A stretch of 50,148 nucleotides of DNA from an uncultured Ruminococcus sp. (GCA_937910385.1 CALEPT010000091.1:1-50148), one strand, 5' to 3'. Positions 17,033 through 25,872 are shown, counted from the stretch's first letter. Program-made: numbers and translations. Notes: generated by a model not told the origin, from the sequence alone.

Positions 17033-18187
17033 ATGAAATCCGCTTTTAAAAAATTACCCTCAGGGAAACACAGCATAGACGCAGGACTTCTCTTCGCAGT
17101 AACACTGTGCTCTTCCATAAGCACAGTTCTGATATATTCCATAAGCACCAATAAGCTTCTCAGCGGAGTTGGAGGAAGCTATTGGAAAACTCAGCTTTTT
17201 TCTATGATGATCGGTCTCGGAACATCAGTTATCATGTCCTTCATAGATTACAGAAAGCTCGTCAAGCTTTGGTTTGTCTTTGCTCCGATCGCACTCTTCC
17301 TTGTCGGACTCACCTTTACATCGCTCGGCTATCAGCGTGAAGGAGCTGATGATAAGGCGTGGCTCAATCTCGGTTTCATTATGTTTCAGCCGTCTGAGAT
17401 ACTAAAGCTTGCTTTTATACTGACCTTTGCCTATCATCTTTCGCGCGACGAGGAGGAAATGAACAAGCCCGTTCATATGCTTCTGCTGTGCCTCCATGCA
17501 GCCGTACCGATAGGTATAGTCGCTTTGCAGGGAGACTATGGTACGGCTATCGTTTTTGCCTTCATTTTCGGATTCATGATATGCTCGGCAAAAATATCGT
17601 GGAAATATCTTCTTGCAGCTCCGTTCGTGATAGCAGGAGTCGTTGCGGCAATGTGGTTTTTCGTACTCAACGAGTTCCATAAAAAAAGAGTTATGATACT
17701 CTTCAACCCCGGCTCAGACCCTGAAAATATCGAATATCAGCAGGATCTCGGTCTTGCAGCTCTGAAATCGGGGAAGGTCTTCGGCAAAGGTCTCTTCGGA
17801 AGCTCAGGGGAATATATTTCCGTTCCGGAAATGCACAACGACTTCATCTTCACCTATGCGGGGCAGGTATTCGGCTTCCTCGGCTCTGTCGGGATACTGA
17901 TAATACTTACTTATGTATGCCTGAAAATTTTTGGCGACAGCCGTGTTACCCGCGATCATCTCGGTAAATTTATCTGCATGGGCGCTTTCGGACTTATCTT
18001 TTCACACTGCATAATGAATATCGGAATGGTGCTCAAAGTAGCCCCCGTTATCGGAGTTCCGCTGCCGTTTATGAGTGCAGGAGGTACTGCTATGGTCAGT
18101 ATGTATGCTGTGATAGGACTTGTACTGAGCACCTACGCTCACCGTGCCGTGAATTATAACGTCTTCTACGACGAGGACGAGGAATAA
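17033..18187 (+). CDS. SEDS-family peptidoglycan glycosyltransferase (RodA/FtsW type)
   Basis: A 384-residue polytopic membrane protein with about ten spans. Family landmarks are FQPSEILKLAFIL (residues about 115-127), the NPGSDPENIEYQQ loop, and GVPLPFMSAGGTAMVS near the C-terminus. SEDS proteins polymerise lipid II into glycan strands with a partner class B PBP, which is not in this window. Length and sequence are closer to RodA (elongation) than FtsW, but the two are hard to separate by eye, and SpoVE-type is also possible. Start ATG has AAGGAG six bases upstream. A strong bidirectional terminator follows at 18193. Confidence 0.93.
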   Translation: MKSAFKKLPSGKHSIDAGLLFAVTLCSSISTVLIYSISTNKLLSGVGGSYWKTQLFSMMIGLGTSVIMSFIDYRKLVKLWFVFAPIALFLVGLTFTSLGYQREGADDKAWLNLGFIMFQPSEILKLAFILTFAYHLSRDEEEMNKPVHMLLLCLHAAVPIGIVALQGDYGTAIVFAFIFGFMICSAKISWKYLLAAPFVIAGVVAAMWFFVLNEFHKKRVMILFNPGSDPENIEYQQDLGLAALKSGKVFGKGLFGSSGEYISVPEMHNDFIFTYAGQVFGFLGSVGILIILTYVCLKIFGDSRVTRDHLGKFICMGAFGLIFSHCIMNIGMVLKVAPVIGVPLPFMSAGGTAMVSMYAVIGLVLSTYAHRAVNYNVFYDEDEE

Positions 18188-18192
18188 AGCTC

Positions 18193-18230
18193 AAAAGCTG
18201 CTGTACTTCACAGATGTACAGCAGCTTTTT
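18193..18230. terminator. Bidirectional Rho-independent terminator
   Basis: Perfect 14-base arms (18193-18206 and 18216-18229) with a 9-base loop. T-runs on the plus strand and matching A-runs on the other side serve both the SEDS gene and the convergent GTPase gene. Confidence 0.92.
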
Positions 18231-18347
18231 ATGGACATCTCTAAAAACCATTATGATAAAACAGCTATGCACGGCAGTAGTGCGACAGCACACCTGTGAG
18301 AGTTCTCCCTGCGGCTGTCACACCTTTAGTTATTTAGCGGTGTTCAA

Positions 18348-19328
18348 TCATATCGAAACATATTTCGGATCGGTATTTACAGCTCGGAATCGCTCGTCTA
18401 TCTTTTCCCGGCTAATATCATCGCCGATAACTATGAGCACTCCCTGACCGCTGCCCACTTCTGATATCTCAATTTTTTCACCGACAGCATTTATCTTCAG
18501 CCACTTGCCGTTATCAGCCGGCAGCGAGCCCTTTATACGGAATATCCTGCCGCATGAGGTATCGTTCATCACTGAGCCGATGACTTCCTCTATCTTATTC
18601 TCCGGTATAGCTATGTGCATGAAATAGTGTACCGCACTGTGTATCGTCTCAGAAGGAAACTGCTTTACATAGCTTGCACTATGATATCCCGCTGAAATGA
18701 GCATATCGTAATCCTCCTTTTCGAGCGATCCCCAGTCCTTTATAAAGAGATCTGATACACCGAAGCTTCTGTCGCAGCGGATAAGTGAAAGGGCGCGGTT
18801 TACATGAGCAAGTATGCGCTCTGAAAGCTGCTCCGGCGGCTCGTCACTTACCGTACTCAGCTTGCTCAGTATGAGCTTTCCGCTGTAAGCTGCCTCAGAA
18901 GCAAGCAGATATTCCATCTGCTCCGAAAGGACCTCTTCCATATGCGCGTCAATGATAGTAAGAACGCTGCCTATCTCAAACCACCGGTCAAGCGGCGATT
19001 CATAAAGCGTATCGAAGAATTCGTCCATGTCGAATATACCGGAGGGCTCAACGATAACCCTGTCAAAGTGCTGCATACCAAGCGAGATGAGTTGAGTCTT
19101 GAACCGACGCTTGTGGCAGTCGCTGTCTCCTCCTCCGACTATCATCTCGATCGCGCAGTTATCCCCCTTGAGCTCCTGCAGCAGCATCATATCTACATTC
19201 ACTGAGCCAAAGTCGTTTTCGAGTATGGCTATCCTTTCGCCGCGGTCAATGAGCTCTCTTGCATATTTCAGCAGAAAGGTAGTCTTGCCTGAGCCAAGTA
19301 TCCCTGTTATCAGATCTATCTTAGTCAT
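18348..19328 (-). CDS. COG0523 (CobW/YciC/ZNG1-like) GTPase, divergent metal motif
   Basis: A 326-residue P-loop GTPase. Walker A is GILGSGKTT (residues 9-17), ENDFG (38-41) is the switch region, and VIVEPSG holds Walker B. A C-terminal domain follows. COG0523 proteins insert or traffic metals such as cobalt, zinc or nitrile-hydratase metals. The usual CxCC metal site is absent; the matching place reads GGGDSDCHKRR with one cysteine (Cys71). The guanine-specificity motif NKxD is also not obvious (LSKLSTV). It may be a divergent clostridial subgroup with a different or lost metal site. Start ATG at 19328 has AAGGAATG upstream. Single-gene unit with its own promoter. Confidence 0.85.
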   Translation of the reverse strand: MTKIDLITGILGSGKTTFLLKYARELIDRGERIAILENDFGSVNVDMMLLQELKGDNCAIEMIVGGGDSDCHKRRFKTQLISLGMQHFDRVIVEPSGIFDMDEFFDTLYESPLDRWFEIGSVLTIIDAHMEEVLSEQMEYLLASEAAYSGKLILSKLSTVSDEPPEQLSERILAHVNRALSLIRCDRSFGVSDLFIKDWGSLEKEDYDMLISAGYHSASYVKQFPSETIHSAVHYFMHIAIPENKIEEVIGSVMNDTSCGRIFRIKGSLPADNGKWLKINAVGEKIEISEVGSGQGVLIVIGDDISREKIDERFRAVNTDPKYVSI

Positions 19329-19360
19329 TGTATCACATTCCTTGCAATGTTATTCAATTC

Positions 19361-19389
19361 ATTATATCATTCAAAAGCAGAAAAGTAAA
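19361..19389 (-). promoter_or_regulatory. Predicted promoter of the COG0523 GTPase gene
   Basis: Minus strand: TTTACT (19389-19384), 17 bases, TATAAT (19366-19361), about 33 bases before the start. The -10 is consensus and the -35 weak. Confidence 0.5.
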
Positions 19390-19464
19390 GTAAATAATAA
19401 TGTTTGCTCATCAACAGCGATCAGAGGAGCGCTGCCGAGAACTTATTATTGTATATTCCCATAC

Positions 19465-19492
19465 AAAAAAGCAGCCGGACTGAACCGACTGC
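19465..19492 (-). terminator. Rho-independent terminator of the aminotransferase gene
   Basis: Eight-base arms (19471-19478 and 19485-19492, one G-U) with a 6-base loop; six A at 19465-19470 read as six T on the minus strand. It sits eight bases past the aminotransferase stop. Confidence 0.85.
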
Positions 19493-19500
19493 CTCGATCA

Positions 19501-20778
19501 TTATTTTTCTGAAAGGTACTTCTCCGATGCGGCAAGCTTTACACAGATAACGAAAAGCTCCATTGCCTTTTTGAGATCCTCTATAGGAGGATATGTAGGC
19601 GCAAGACGAATATTTCTGTCCTGCGGATCAACTCCGTATGGGAAGGTAGCTCCTGCGCCGGTGAGAGTAACCCCTGCTTCTGCGCAAAGCTTAACTATTC
19701 TCTTTGCACAGCCCTCCGGAGCATTGAACGATACGAAATATCCACCCTTCGGATCAGTCCAATCTCCTATTCCCAGAGGAGCTATCTCATTTTCGAGAAT
19801 ATCACATACGAGTCTGAATTTCGGAGCGATTATCTGTTTATGCTTTTTCATATGCTCTATCATATTTTCATATGTTCCGAAAAACTTGACATGACGAAGC
19901 TGATTCATCTTATCATAACTGATTATGCTGATACCGAGGTACTTTTTAAGCTCCTCAACATTCTCGTGGCTTGCGCCCATTACTGCTACGCCCGCTCCCG
20001 GGAATGTTATCTTCGAGGTAGAACCAAAGATGTAGACGATATTTTCATTGCCCGCTTTTTTCGCCTCATCAAGTATGTTCAGAATGTACTCAGGCTCATC
20101 AACAAGATGATGGATGCAGTATGCATTGTCCCAGAAAATACGGAAGTCCTTAGCCTTAGGCTTCAAATCAGCAAAGCGCTTAACAGTATTGTCACTGTAG
20201 GAAATGCCGTCAGGATTGGAGTACTGTGGTACACACCAGATCCCCTTAATGGAATCGTCCTCAGATACGAGCTTCTCGATCATATCCATATCCGGACCTG
20301 TTGCAGTCATCGGTATATTTATCATCTCTATGCCGAAGAATTCCGTCACCTTGAAGTGCCTGTCATAGCCCGGTACAGGGCACAGAAACTTTACCTTGTC
20401 GCACTGTGACCACGGCTTTTCTCCGAGAATGCCCTTGTTGTAAGCCACCTGTACAGTCCAGAACATAGCATTCAGGCTGGAATTTCCGAAAATGATGACT
20501 TCATCATCGTCAACACCTATCATATCAGAGAAAAGAGTCTTTGCCTCTGGAATCCCGTCGAGCATACCGTAATTGCGCACATCTATTCCGTTCTCGCTCA
20601 TAAAATTGCCATCGTCGAAAACAGCCAGCATACCTACGCTCAGTTCAAGCTGCTCCTTACAGGGATTTCCTCTTGACATATTAAGGCAAAGCCCCTGAGA
20701 CTTGAAATCCGCATAAAGACTTTTCGCCTCATTGTTGAATGCCGTAAGCTCTTCCCTGTTCATTTCAGATAAATACAT
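19501..20778 (-). CDS. PLP-dependent aspartate aminotransferase (type Ic-like)
   Basis: About 425 residues of the aminotransferase class I/II fold, closest to the separate aspartate aminotransferase group found in Actinobacteria and Clostridia. Markers are LNMSRGNPCKEQL near the N-terminus, NYGMLDGIPEAKTLF, and VPQYSNPDGISYSD. The PLP lysine lies in IFGSTSKITFPGAGVAV, and RLAPTYPP carries the substrate-binding arginine. It interconverts aspartate and oxaloacetate with 2-oxoglutarate/glutamate. Start ATG at 20778 follows GGTGAGG; an in-frame start at 20850 lies upstream of the promoter -10 and is rejected. It stands alone with its own promoter and terminator. Confidence 0.9.
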   Translation of the reverse strand: MYLSEMNREELTAFNNEAKSLYADFKSQGLCLNMSRGNPCKEQLELSVGMLAVFDDGNFMSENGIDVRNYGMLDGIPEAKTLFSDMIGVDDDEVIIFGNSSLNAMFWTVQVAYNKGILGEKPWSQCDKVKFLCPVPGYDRHFKVTEFFGIEMINIPMTATGPDMDMIEKLVSEDDSIKGIWCVPQYSNPDGISYSDNTVKRFADLKPKAKDFRIFWDNAYCIHHLVDEPEYILNILDEAKKAGNENIVYIFGSTSKITFPGAGVAVMGASHENVEELKKYLGISIISYDKMNQLRHVKFFGTYENMIEHMKKHKQIIAPKFRLVCDILENEIAPLGIGDWTDPKGGYFVSFNAPEGCAKRIVKLCAEAGVTLTGAGATFPYGVDPQDRNIRLAPTYPPIEDLKKAMELFVICVKLAASEKYLSEK

Positions 20779-20840
20779 TGCCGAAACCTCACCTTTCAAT
20801 ATTGTAAAGCGCTGAAATGCGCTCTTATTTCCCAAATAAA

Positions 20841-20869
20841 AGTATACCATAGCGCCGGGATATTTTCAA
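20841..20869 (-). promoter_or_regulatory. Predicted sigma-A promoter of the aminotransferase gene
   Basis: Minus strand: TTGAAA (20869-20864), 17 bases, TATACT (20846-20841), 62 bases before the start. The rest of the 320-base gap 20779-21100 is AT-rich and holds only this and the promoter at 21018. Confidence 0.65.
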
Positions 20870-21017
20870 GAGACAATATAACGAATATTAATACGTGAAA
20901 TGGGCTTTTTTTGGTATTTTATGCGAGATATTTTTTGATATAGCAATATATTTTCCGCATTATCACCAATAAAAAGCAACATATCTACTGCATTTTCACG
21001 ATTTTCTTTAGGCAATA

Positions 21018-21046
21018 TTGACAAAATCGTCTATGCGATGTATAAT
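21018..21046 (+). promoter_or_regulatory. Consensus sigma-A promoter of the dockerin-transglutaminase gene
   Basis: TTGACA (21018-21023), 17 bases, TATAAT (21041-21046). The 13 bases ATGTATAATAATT around the -10 are identical to those of the GH3 promoter. Confidence 0.85.
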
Positions 21047-21100
21047 AATTATATATAGATAAATTCAGGGGATGGGAAATAATTTACGGAGGTATTCACC

Positions 21101-22594
21101 ATGAAAAAATTATTCTCATCAGTAATTTCATTATTCACCGCTTGCGCTCTTATTCCGGGCGGTACTGCTTATTATGTCATGGCTGAGGACGTCACCGCTG
21201 AACTCGAGTGTGAGTTATCCGGCGAGATCCTGTATCTCGATGACATGGAGTCGCTCTCTCTTTCAATGGCAGACTCTCCGATAATACTGTCGAACTACTC
21301 TGACTCTGCCTATAACTACAAGGACTTCCTTGACAGCAATAATCTTGCTGTATATGAAGCTCTCTCAGTTCTTGTAACTCCAACAGAGGATTCCGTCACT
21401 GTAAAGCTTCCCGAGACTCTTTCAATAAGTGTATCTTCCCTTCCCTCATCAAGCGGTTTCACCGAAGAGGATCAGGAGACTTATCAGAATGCCGTTTTCA
21501 CAAGCTGCAAGCCGGGTATTGATTCACTTATATTTGATATGCCTGAAATTTGTTGGATGAATATGTCAATGTTCGGTATTTCAGTCGGAGAGGATACTAC
21601 TATCCGTCAAAGCAGCCGTACAGGCAATTACACCATAACAGTAAAATCGCTAACCTTTTCTCCTGCATATTATGAGGCTTTTGGTTCTTTAGATACTGCA
21701 AGAGAATACGTTGGAATGCTCGATGAGGCTGTTGACGAGTTTCCGGTCAGCGGCAATACACGCTATGACAAGCTTAAAAGCATTCACGACTATATAAGCC
21801 AGTTCACTTATTATGATGCAAGTGCAGACTTTTCAAACTCTGCTTTAGGTGCTCTTGTTCAGCCGGGTGTCGTCTGTGAAGGGTATTCCAAGGCATTCAA
21901 ATTAATATGTGACAGTCTTGACATACCTTGCATACTCGTTTTCGGAAATTATAACCAGACCAGCAATGTTGCCCATATGTGGAACTACGTTCAGATGGAG
22001 GACGGACTCTGGTATGCTGTCGATGTCACATGGGACGATCTTGATAACGATAAAGTCGTGAAATATGACTATTTCCTCAAAGGTTCAGCTAATTTCAATA
22101 CAAATCATACTCCTGAATCCAGCTATAATATCACTTACTTCAATTACCCTGAGCTTTCAGAGACAGATTACGATCCTTCCGCTGTTATAACTACTGGAAC
22201 AACAACAACTACTACTACTACCACTACAACGACCTCATCAACTACTACAACTACAACTGCCACTTCGTCCAAAACGACTACTTCGGCTTCAACTACGACC
22301 TCCACTACTTCAACAACAACAACAACAACAACTACTACTACCACTTCAAAAACAACTACAACTACATCTACTTCAACTACCTCGTCATCAACTACTACTG
22401 AAAGCACTACTTCCCAGCCCGAATTTCCAACAGGAGATGTCAATCACGACGGCAGCCTCAACATTGCCGATCTCGTTTACTGCCAGAATGCTGTCCTGGC
22501 ACGGATAGTTCCTGAATATTCCTGCGATGCAAACGGTGACGGCAAGGTCAACTCGTTCGATACTGCGTTCATCAGGAAACTGCTTATAAAATGA
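21101..22594 (+). CDS. Secreted transglutaminase-like protein with Thr-rich linker and type I dockerin
   Basis: A 497-residue secreted protein. An N-terminal signal peptide (residues 1 to about 28) is followed by a region of unknown fold and a transglutaminase-like domain. Its triad is Cys259 (VVCEGYSKAF), His292 (VAHMWNY) and Asp308 (AVDVTWDD). A linker of nearly pure Thr with Ser (about 365-441) joins a C-terminal dockerin with two calcium-binding repeats, DVNHDGSLNIADL and DANGDGKVNSFDT. Dockerins bind cohesins on scaffoldins, so this is a cellulosome component or is anchored in a similar complex. The catalytic domain could be a protease or crosslinker; its substrate is unknown. No cohesin is seen in the window. 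Start ATG follows GGAGG and a consensus promoter. Confidence 0.93.
   Translation: MKKLFSSVISLFTACALIPGGTAYYVMAEDVTAELECELSGEILYLDDMESLSLSMADSPIILSNYSDSAYNYKDFLDSNNLAVYEALSVLVTPTEDSVTVKLPETLSISVSSLPSSSGFTEEDQETYQNAVFTSCKPGIDSLIFDMPEICWMNMSMFGISVGEDTTIRQSSRTGNYTITVKSLTFSPAYYEAFGSLDTAREYVGMLDEAVDEFPVSGNTRYDKLKSIHDYISQFTYYDASADFSNSALGALVQPGVVCEGYSKAFKLICDSLDIPCILVFGNYNQTSNVAHMWNYVQMEDGLWYAVDVTWDDLDNDKVVKYDYFLKGSANFNTNHTPESSYNITYFNYPELSETDYDPSAVITTGTTTTTTTTTTTTSSTTTTTTATSSKTTTSASTTTSTTSTTTTTTTTTTTSKTTTTTSTSTTSSSTTTESTTSQPEFPTGDVNHDGSLNIADLVYCQNAVLARIVPEYSCDANGDGKVNSFDTAFIRKLLIK
22186..22420 (+). repeat. ACN-rich codon repeat encoding the threonine linker
   Basis: Imperfect trinucleotide repeats (ACA, ACT, ACG, ACC mixed with TCA/TCT) encode the Thr/Ser linker. 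Mixed codons suggest selection on the protein rather than a clean microsatellite, but length variation between strains is plausible. Confidence 0.8.
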
Positions 22595-22637
22595 TCCGGA
22601 AGCTCGGTGGGTAAATAAACCAAGAAAGGAATTTCAC

Positions 22638-23507
22638 ATGAAAAAACAGGAAATAACAGACCGAAAGCTATACATAAAAGCGCGCGTCATCTCTGTTATC
22701 TCTGCATTTGTCACGACATTCTGCATACTTTATTTTCTCTCAGGAACACCGGATATACCTCTCAAACTTTCGCTTAAAGCAAGGCTCATCATTTCTGCAA
22801 TTGCGGCAGTTCCGATCGCATTTATATACTGGTTTGTGATGACAAAAACGAACAAACAGAACAAGGTGTACGAAAAGATAATGGAGCAGTTCAAAACCGA
22901 AAGCTTCTCCGACAACGTCCTCGCACAAATGGAGGAGCAACTGCAATTCTGCATAAACAGCGGCGGACGTTACGACGTTTATCTCAATAATTATGCCATG
23001 TTTCTGACGGACGCTTATACCGAGCTGCGCGAATTTGACAGGGCGAAGTATTTCATTAACTGCGTCCGATACGCCACACTGACAAAGGAGTTGAAAGAGC
23101 TGAACACAATAACTGCCCACCAGCACATCGTCTATTATCATGCACTGCGCGTACAGCTCGCTATCCATACGAACGAGCGGCAGTACGTCGAGCGCTTGAT
23201 ACAGGACGGCAAGCCGTTTTTCGATAAATACTACGGCAAAAGCGATTTCATCACGCTGATAATCGACTTCATGTGGTTCGACTATTACCTGATGAACGGA
23301 CGGTTTTCCGACTGTGAAGCCATACTGAAAAAACACGAGGAAAACGAAAATATCGCCTGCACCTTGGTCGGCAGAAAAGCTATGCTCCTGCGCAAACAGG
23401 GACGCTCCGAAGAGGCTGAAAAGGCTTTCGACGAGGCATACTCCCTTGCTAAAAACGACTATCTGCGCCGCGAGATCGCTATCGAGCGTAGCTGCCCGTC
23501 ATTCTGA
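22638..23507 (+). CDS. Two-span membrane protein with TPR-like cytoplasmic domain, unknown function
   Basis: A 289-residue protein. Two membrane spans (about residues 14-34 and 48-68) are followed by a soluble helical region of about 210 residues. The end of it, GRSEEAEKAFDEAYSLAKND, resembles a tetratricopeptide unit, and earlier segments (YNNYAMFLTDAYTELREFDRAKYF) look similar. I do not recognise a named family. It starts 43 bases after the dockerin gene with AAGGAA upstream and shares its promoter, so the two are probably co-transcribed. A role in assembly or export of the upstream protein is only a guess. Confidence 0.7.
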   Translation: MKKQEITDRKLYIKARVISVISAFVTTFCILYFLSGTPDIPLKLSLKARLIISAIAAVPIAFIYWFVMTKTNKQNKVYEKIMEQFKTESFSDNVLAQMEEQLQFCINSGGRYDVYLNNYAMFLTDAYTELREFDRAKYFINCVRYATLTKELKELNTITAHQHIVYYHALRVQLAIHTNERQYVERLIQDGKPFFDKYYGKSDFITLIIDFMWFDYYLMNGRFSDCEAILKKHEENENIACTLVGRKAMLLRKQGRSEEAEKAFDEAYSLAKNDYLRREIAIERSCPSF

Positions 23508-23559
23508 ATATGATAAAAAGGTGCACTATTTGGCAGCTTCCCTTAACGAAAAAAGTGGG

Positions 23560-23595
23560 TTACCGAGCCTGAAATAATGGGCTCGGTAATTTTAT
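23560..23595 (+). terminator. Rho-independent terminator after the TPR-like membrane gene
   Basis: Perfect 10-base arms (23560-23569 and 23580-23589) with a 10-base loop, followed by TTTTAT. Confidence 0.85.
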
Positions 23596-23786
23596 GCCAC
23601 GATTCTGCCAGAGTGGGCTCCCCTTGTGCGCCTTTTTTAGCAGGCTCCTCCCCGTATACCCACAATAGCATTCTATCTGTTTATCACCGTAATCGGAGAG
23701 CAACTGCCCAACTCGCACAGAGTGAGCGAGCTTGCCAGTGAGAACGTGAAAAGGGTTCGGGTACAGAGTCCTCGAATAAACTACAT

Positions 23787-23816
23787 AAAACAAGGGCGGA
23801 CAAAATGTCCGCCCTT
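23787..23816 (-). terminator. Terminator of the V-ATPase operon
   Basis: Perfect 11-base GC-rich arms (23792-23802 and 23806-23816) around AAA; read on the minus strand the stem is followed by TTGTTTT. It begins 19 bases after the ntpD stop. Confidence 0.85.
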
Positions 23817-23834
23817 AAAACTCATTACTGACAA

Positions 23835-24485
23835 CTAACTGTAATTATGACTTTGCTTCAGCACCATGTCCTTGACCTTCATGAGCGAGGTAGTGGTGCT
23901 TCGCTCGTTTTCGGAGAGCTTCATCGTGATGTACTTTATCGTCTCCTCGTAATCAGGTATCATGATATGTTCAAGCGCATTTACGCGGCGACGGGTCTTT
24001 TCGATCTCGTCAGCCATGAGCTGACACGCCTTTTCAACCTCCGCGAGCCGTATCATCTTCGGAAACACTGCACTCAGCGCACTTACTGCTCCGTCAAGGT
24101 CGATAGAGGTGAACGCCATACCATAGGAGTAGATATCGTTGGAGTCGTCGGTGCGATACTTCGCCGTAAATTCTGGGATATACACGCTCATTACGTTCTT
24201 CTCGCCGACCTCAAGCTCGACCTCCTGCTTCGGAAGCATTAGCGCAGTCTCCAGTGCCTCCCTCTGCATCACAGAACCGGCGACAGCCATATAGCGATTC
24301 GCCTCGCTGATAGCCGCCTCTACCTCTGTGCGCAGCTGGCGGTTTTCCTTTATCAGTATCATGAACTGCCGCATGAGTTCATCGCGCTTGTCTTTAAGCA
24401 GCTTGTGCCCCCTGCGTGCCGAGGCAAGCTTCTTTTTAAGCTGACTGAGCTCCATTCTGGTAGGATTTACGTTAAGTCTTGCCAA
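23835..24485 (-). CDS. ntpD: V-type ATPase subunit D (central stalk)
   Basis: A 216-residue coiled-coil protein starting MARLNVNPTRMELSQLKKKL, the family hallmark, with a long C-terminal helix containing RRVNALEHIMIPDYEETIKYI. Subunit D forms the rotor shaft inside the A3B3 head and couples rotation to the membrane c-ring. It is the last gene of the operon; 10 bases separate it from ntpB. No genes for later E. hirae-style ntpH or ntpJ follow, since a terminator and a convergent gene come next. Confidence 0.96.
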   Translation of the reverse strand: MARLNVNPTRMELSQLKKKLASARRGHKLLKDKRDELMRQFMILIKENRQLRTEVEAAISEANRYMAVAGSVMQREALETALMLPKQEVELEVGEKNVMSVYIPEFTAKYRTDDSNDIYSYGMAFTSIDLDGAVSALSAVFPKMIRLAEVEKACQLMADEIEKTRRRVNALEHIMIPDYEETIKYITMKLSENERSTTTSLMKVKDMVLKQSHNYS

Positions 24486-24495
24486 TCAACTCACC

Positions 24496-25872
24496 TCATT
24501 CCTGAGTATCGTAGTACTTGGTGAGATATTCCTCTCTTATACGGCGCAGCTCACTTCTCGGAAGGAGCTTGAGAAGCTCCCAACCTATTTCAAGCGTATC
24601 CTCTATGCTGCGATCATTCTCAAATCCCTGAGAAACATATCTGCGCTCGAATTCGTCCGAGAATTTCGCATATATAAGGTCTGTCGGAGTAAGAGCTGCC
24701 TCGCCGAGTACGACCATTAGCTCCTTTGCGTCCTTTCCGCGGGCATATGCCGAGAAAAGCTGATTCATCGTATCAGAATGGTCAGCACGGGTCTTTCCCT
24801 CGCCTATACCCTTGTCCTTCAATCTCGAAAGCGACGGTAGGACGTCAACAGGTGGATTTATTCCCTTTCTGTAGAGCTCGCGTGAGAGGATTATCTGTCC
24901 CTCGGTGATGTAGCCTGTAAGGTCCGGGATAGGGTGGGTCTTGTCATCCTCGGGCATGGTGAGAATTGGTATCATAGTAATACTTCCCTCTTTACCCTCC
25001 TGACGTCCCGCGCGCTCGTAAATGGTGGCGAGGTCGGTGTACATATATCCGGGATAGCCTCGTCTGCCGGGTACCTCCTTGCGCGCAGCCGATACCTCAC
25101 GCAGAGCGTCGGCATAGTTGGTTATATCGGTAAGGATAACGAGCACGTGCATTCCCTTTTCAAAAGCGAGATACTCCGCAGCCGTGAGAGCCATTTTAGG
25201 CGTTGCAAGACGCTCGATAGCCGAGTCGTTCGCAAGGTTTATGAAAAGCACCGTCCTGTCAAGAGCTCCTGTCGATTTGAAGCTCTGCACGAAATACTCC
25301 GACTCCTCAAAGGTGATTCCCATTGCGGCAAAAACAACGGCAAACTGTTCGTCCTTGCCGCGTACCTTTGCCTGTCGTGCTATCTGAGCCGCAAGCTGTG
25401 CATGAGGAAGTCCGCTCGCCGAGAAGATAGGCAGCTTCTGACCTCTTACGAGCGTGTTAAGTCCGTCGATAGCCGAAACTCCCGTCTGAATGAACTCCTG
25501 CGGATATTTTCTCGCAACGGGGTTCATAGGAAGTCCGTTTACGTCCATTCGCATATCGGGGATTATCTCGGGACCATCGTCGATAGGTCTGCCCAGTCCG
25601 TCAAATACTCTTCCAAGCATATCCTCCGATACGCCGAGTTCCATCTGGTGACCCGAGAAAACGACGCTGCTATCCTGTAGATTTATTCCCGCGGCATTTT
25701 CAAAAAGCTGCACCATTGCATTCGTGCCGTCTATCTCGAGCACACGGCAGCGGCGCTTTTCGCCGTTTGCGAGCCTTATTTCAGCAAGCTCTCCGTATTT
25801 TACGTTTTCGACGTCTTTTACAAGCAGCAGAGGACCTGCCGCTTCTTCGATCGTTCTGTATTCTCTTGGCAT
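24496..25872 (-). CDS. ntpB: V-type ATPase subunit B (non-catalytic)
   Basis: A 458-residue member of the F/V/A ATPase beta-barrel, nucleotide-binding family, non-catalytic B type. It has GLPHAQLAAQIARQAKV where a functional P-loop would be, plus PGRRGYPGYMYTDLATIYERAGR and IPILTMPEDDKTHPIPDLTGYITEGQI. It alternates with subunit A in the head. The start codon shares one base with the ntpA stop (TGATG), indicating translational coupling. Confidence 0.97.
   Translation of the reverse strand: MPREYRTIEEAAGPLLLVKDVENVKYGELAEIRLANGEKRRCRVLEIDGTNAMVQLFENAAGINLQDSSVVFSGHQMELGVSEDMLGRVFDGLGRPIDDGPEIIPDMRMDVNGLPMNPVARKYPQEFIQTGVSAIDGLNTLVRGQKLPIFSASGLPHAQLAAQIARQAKVRGKDEQFAVVFAAMGITFEESEYFVQSFKSTGALDRTVLFINLANDSAIERLATPKMALTAAEYLAFEKGMHVLVILTDITNYADALREVSAARKEVPGRRGYPGYMYTDLATIYERAGRQEGKEGSITMIPILTMPEDDKTHPIPDLTGYITEGQIILSRELYRKGINPPVDVLPSLSRLKDKGIGEGKTRADHSDTMNQLFSAYARGKDAKELMVVLGEAALTPTDLIYAKFSDEFERRYVSQGFENDRSIEDTLEIGWELLKLLPRSELRRIREEYLTKYYDTQE

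Larger units (their letters stand above)
23508..23834. other. Convergent intergenic region between two terminators
   Basis: This 327-base stretch separates the TPR-like membrane gene from the V-ATPase operon end. It contains a plus-strand terminator (23560-23595) and a minus-strand terminator (23787-23816). The 190 bases between are not explained. They include a short stem CTCGC/GCGAG near 23712-23730. No gene, tRNA or repeat could be recognised; a 77-codon minus-strand frame there has no ribosome site or known similarity. Confidence 0.55.

Noticed and set aside
22186..22420. CRISPR-like or tandem repeat array
   Set aside because: The repeats are codon-sized, in frame and encode a Thr/Ser linker; there are no spacers.
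22168..22443. Valine-rich minus-strand frame opposite the Thr linker
   Set aside because: It is the complement of the ACN repeat and has no independent support.
23560..23793. 77-codon minus-strand frame in the convergent gap
   Set aside because: It spans a terminator stem, has no ribosome site, and I recognise no similarity; better read as noncoding.
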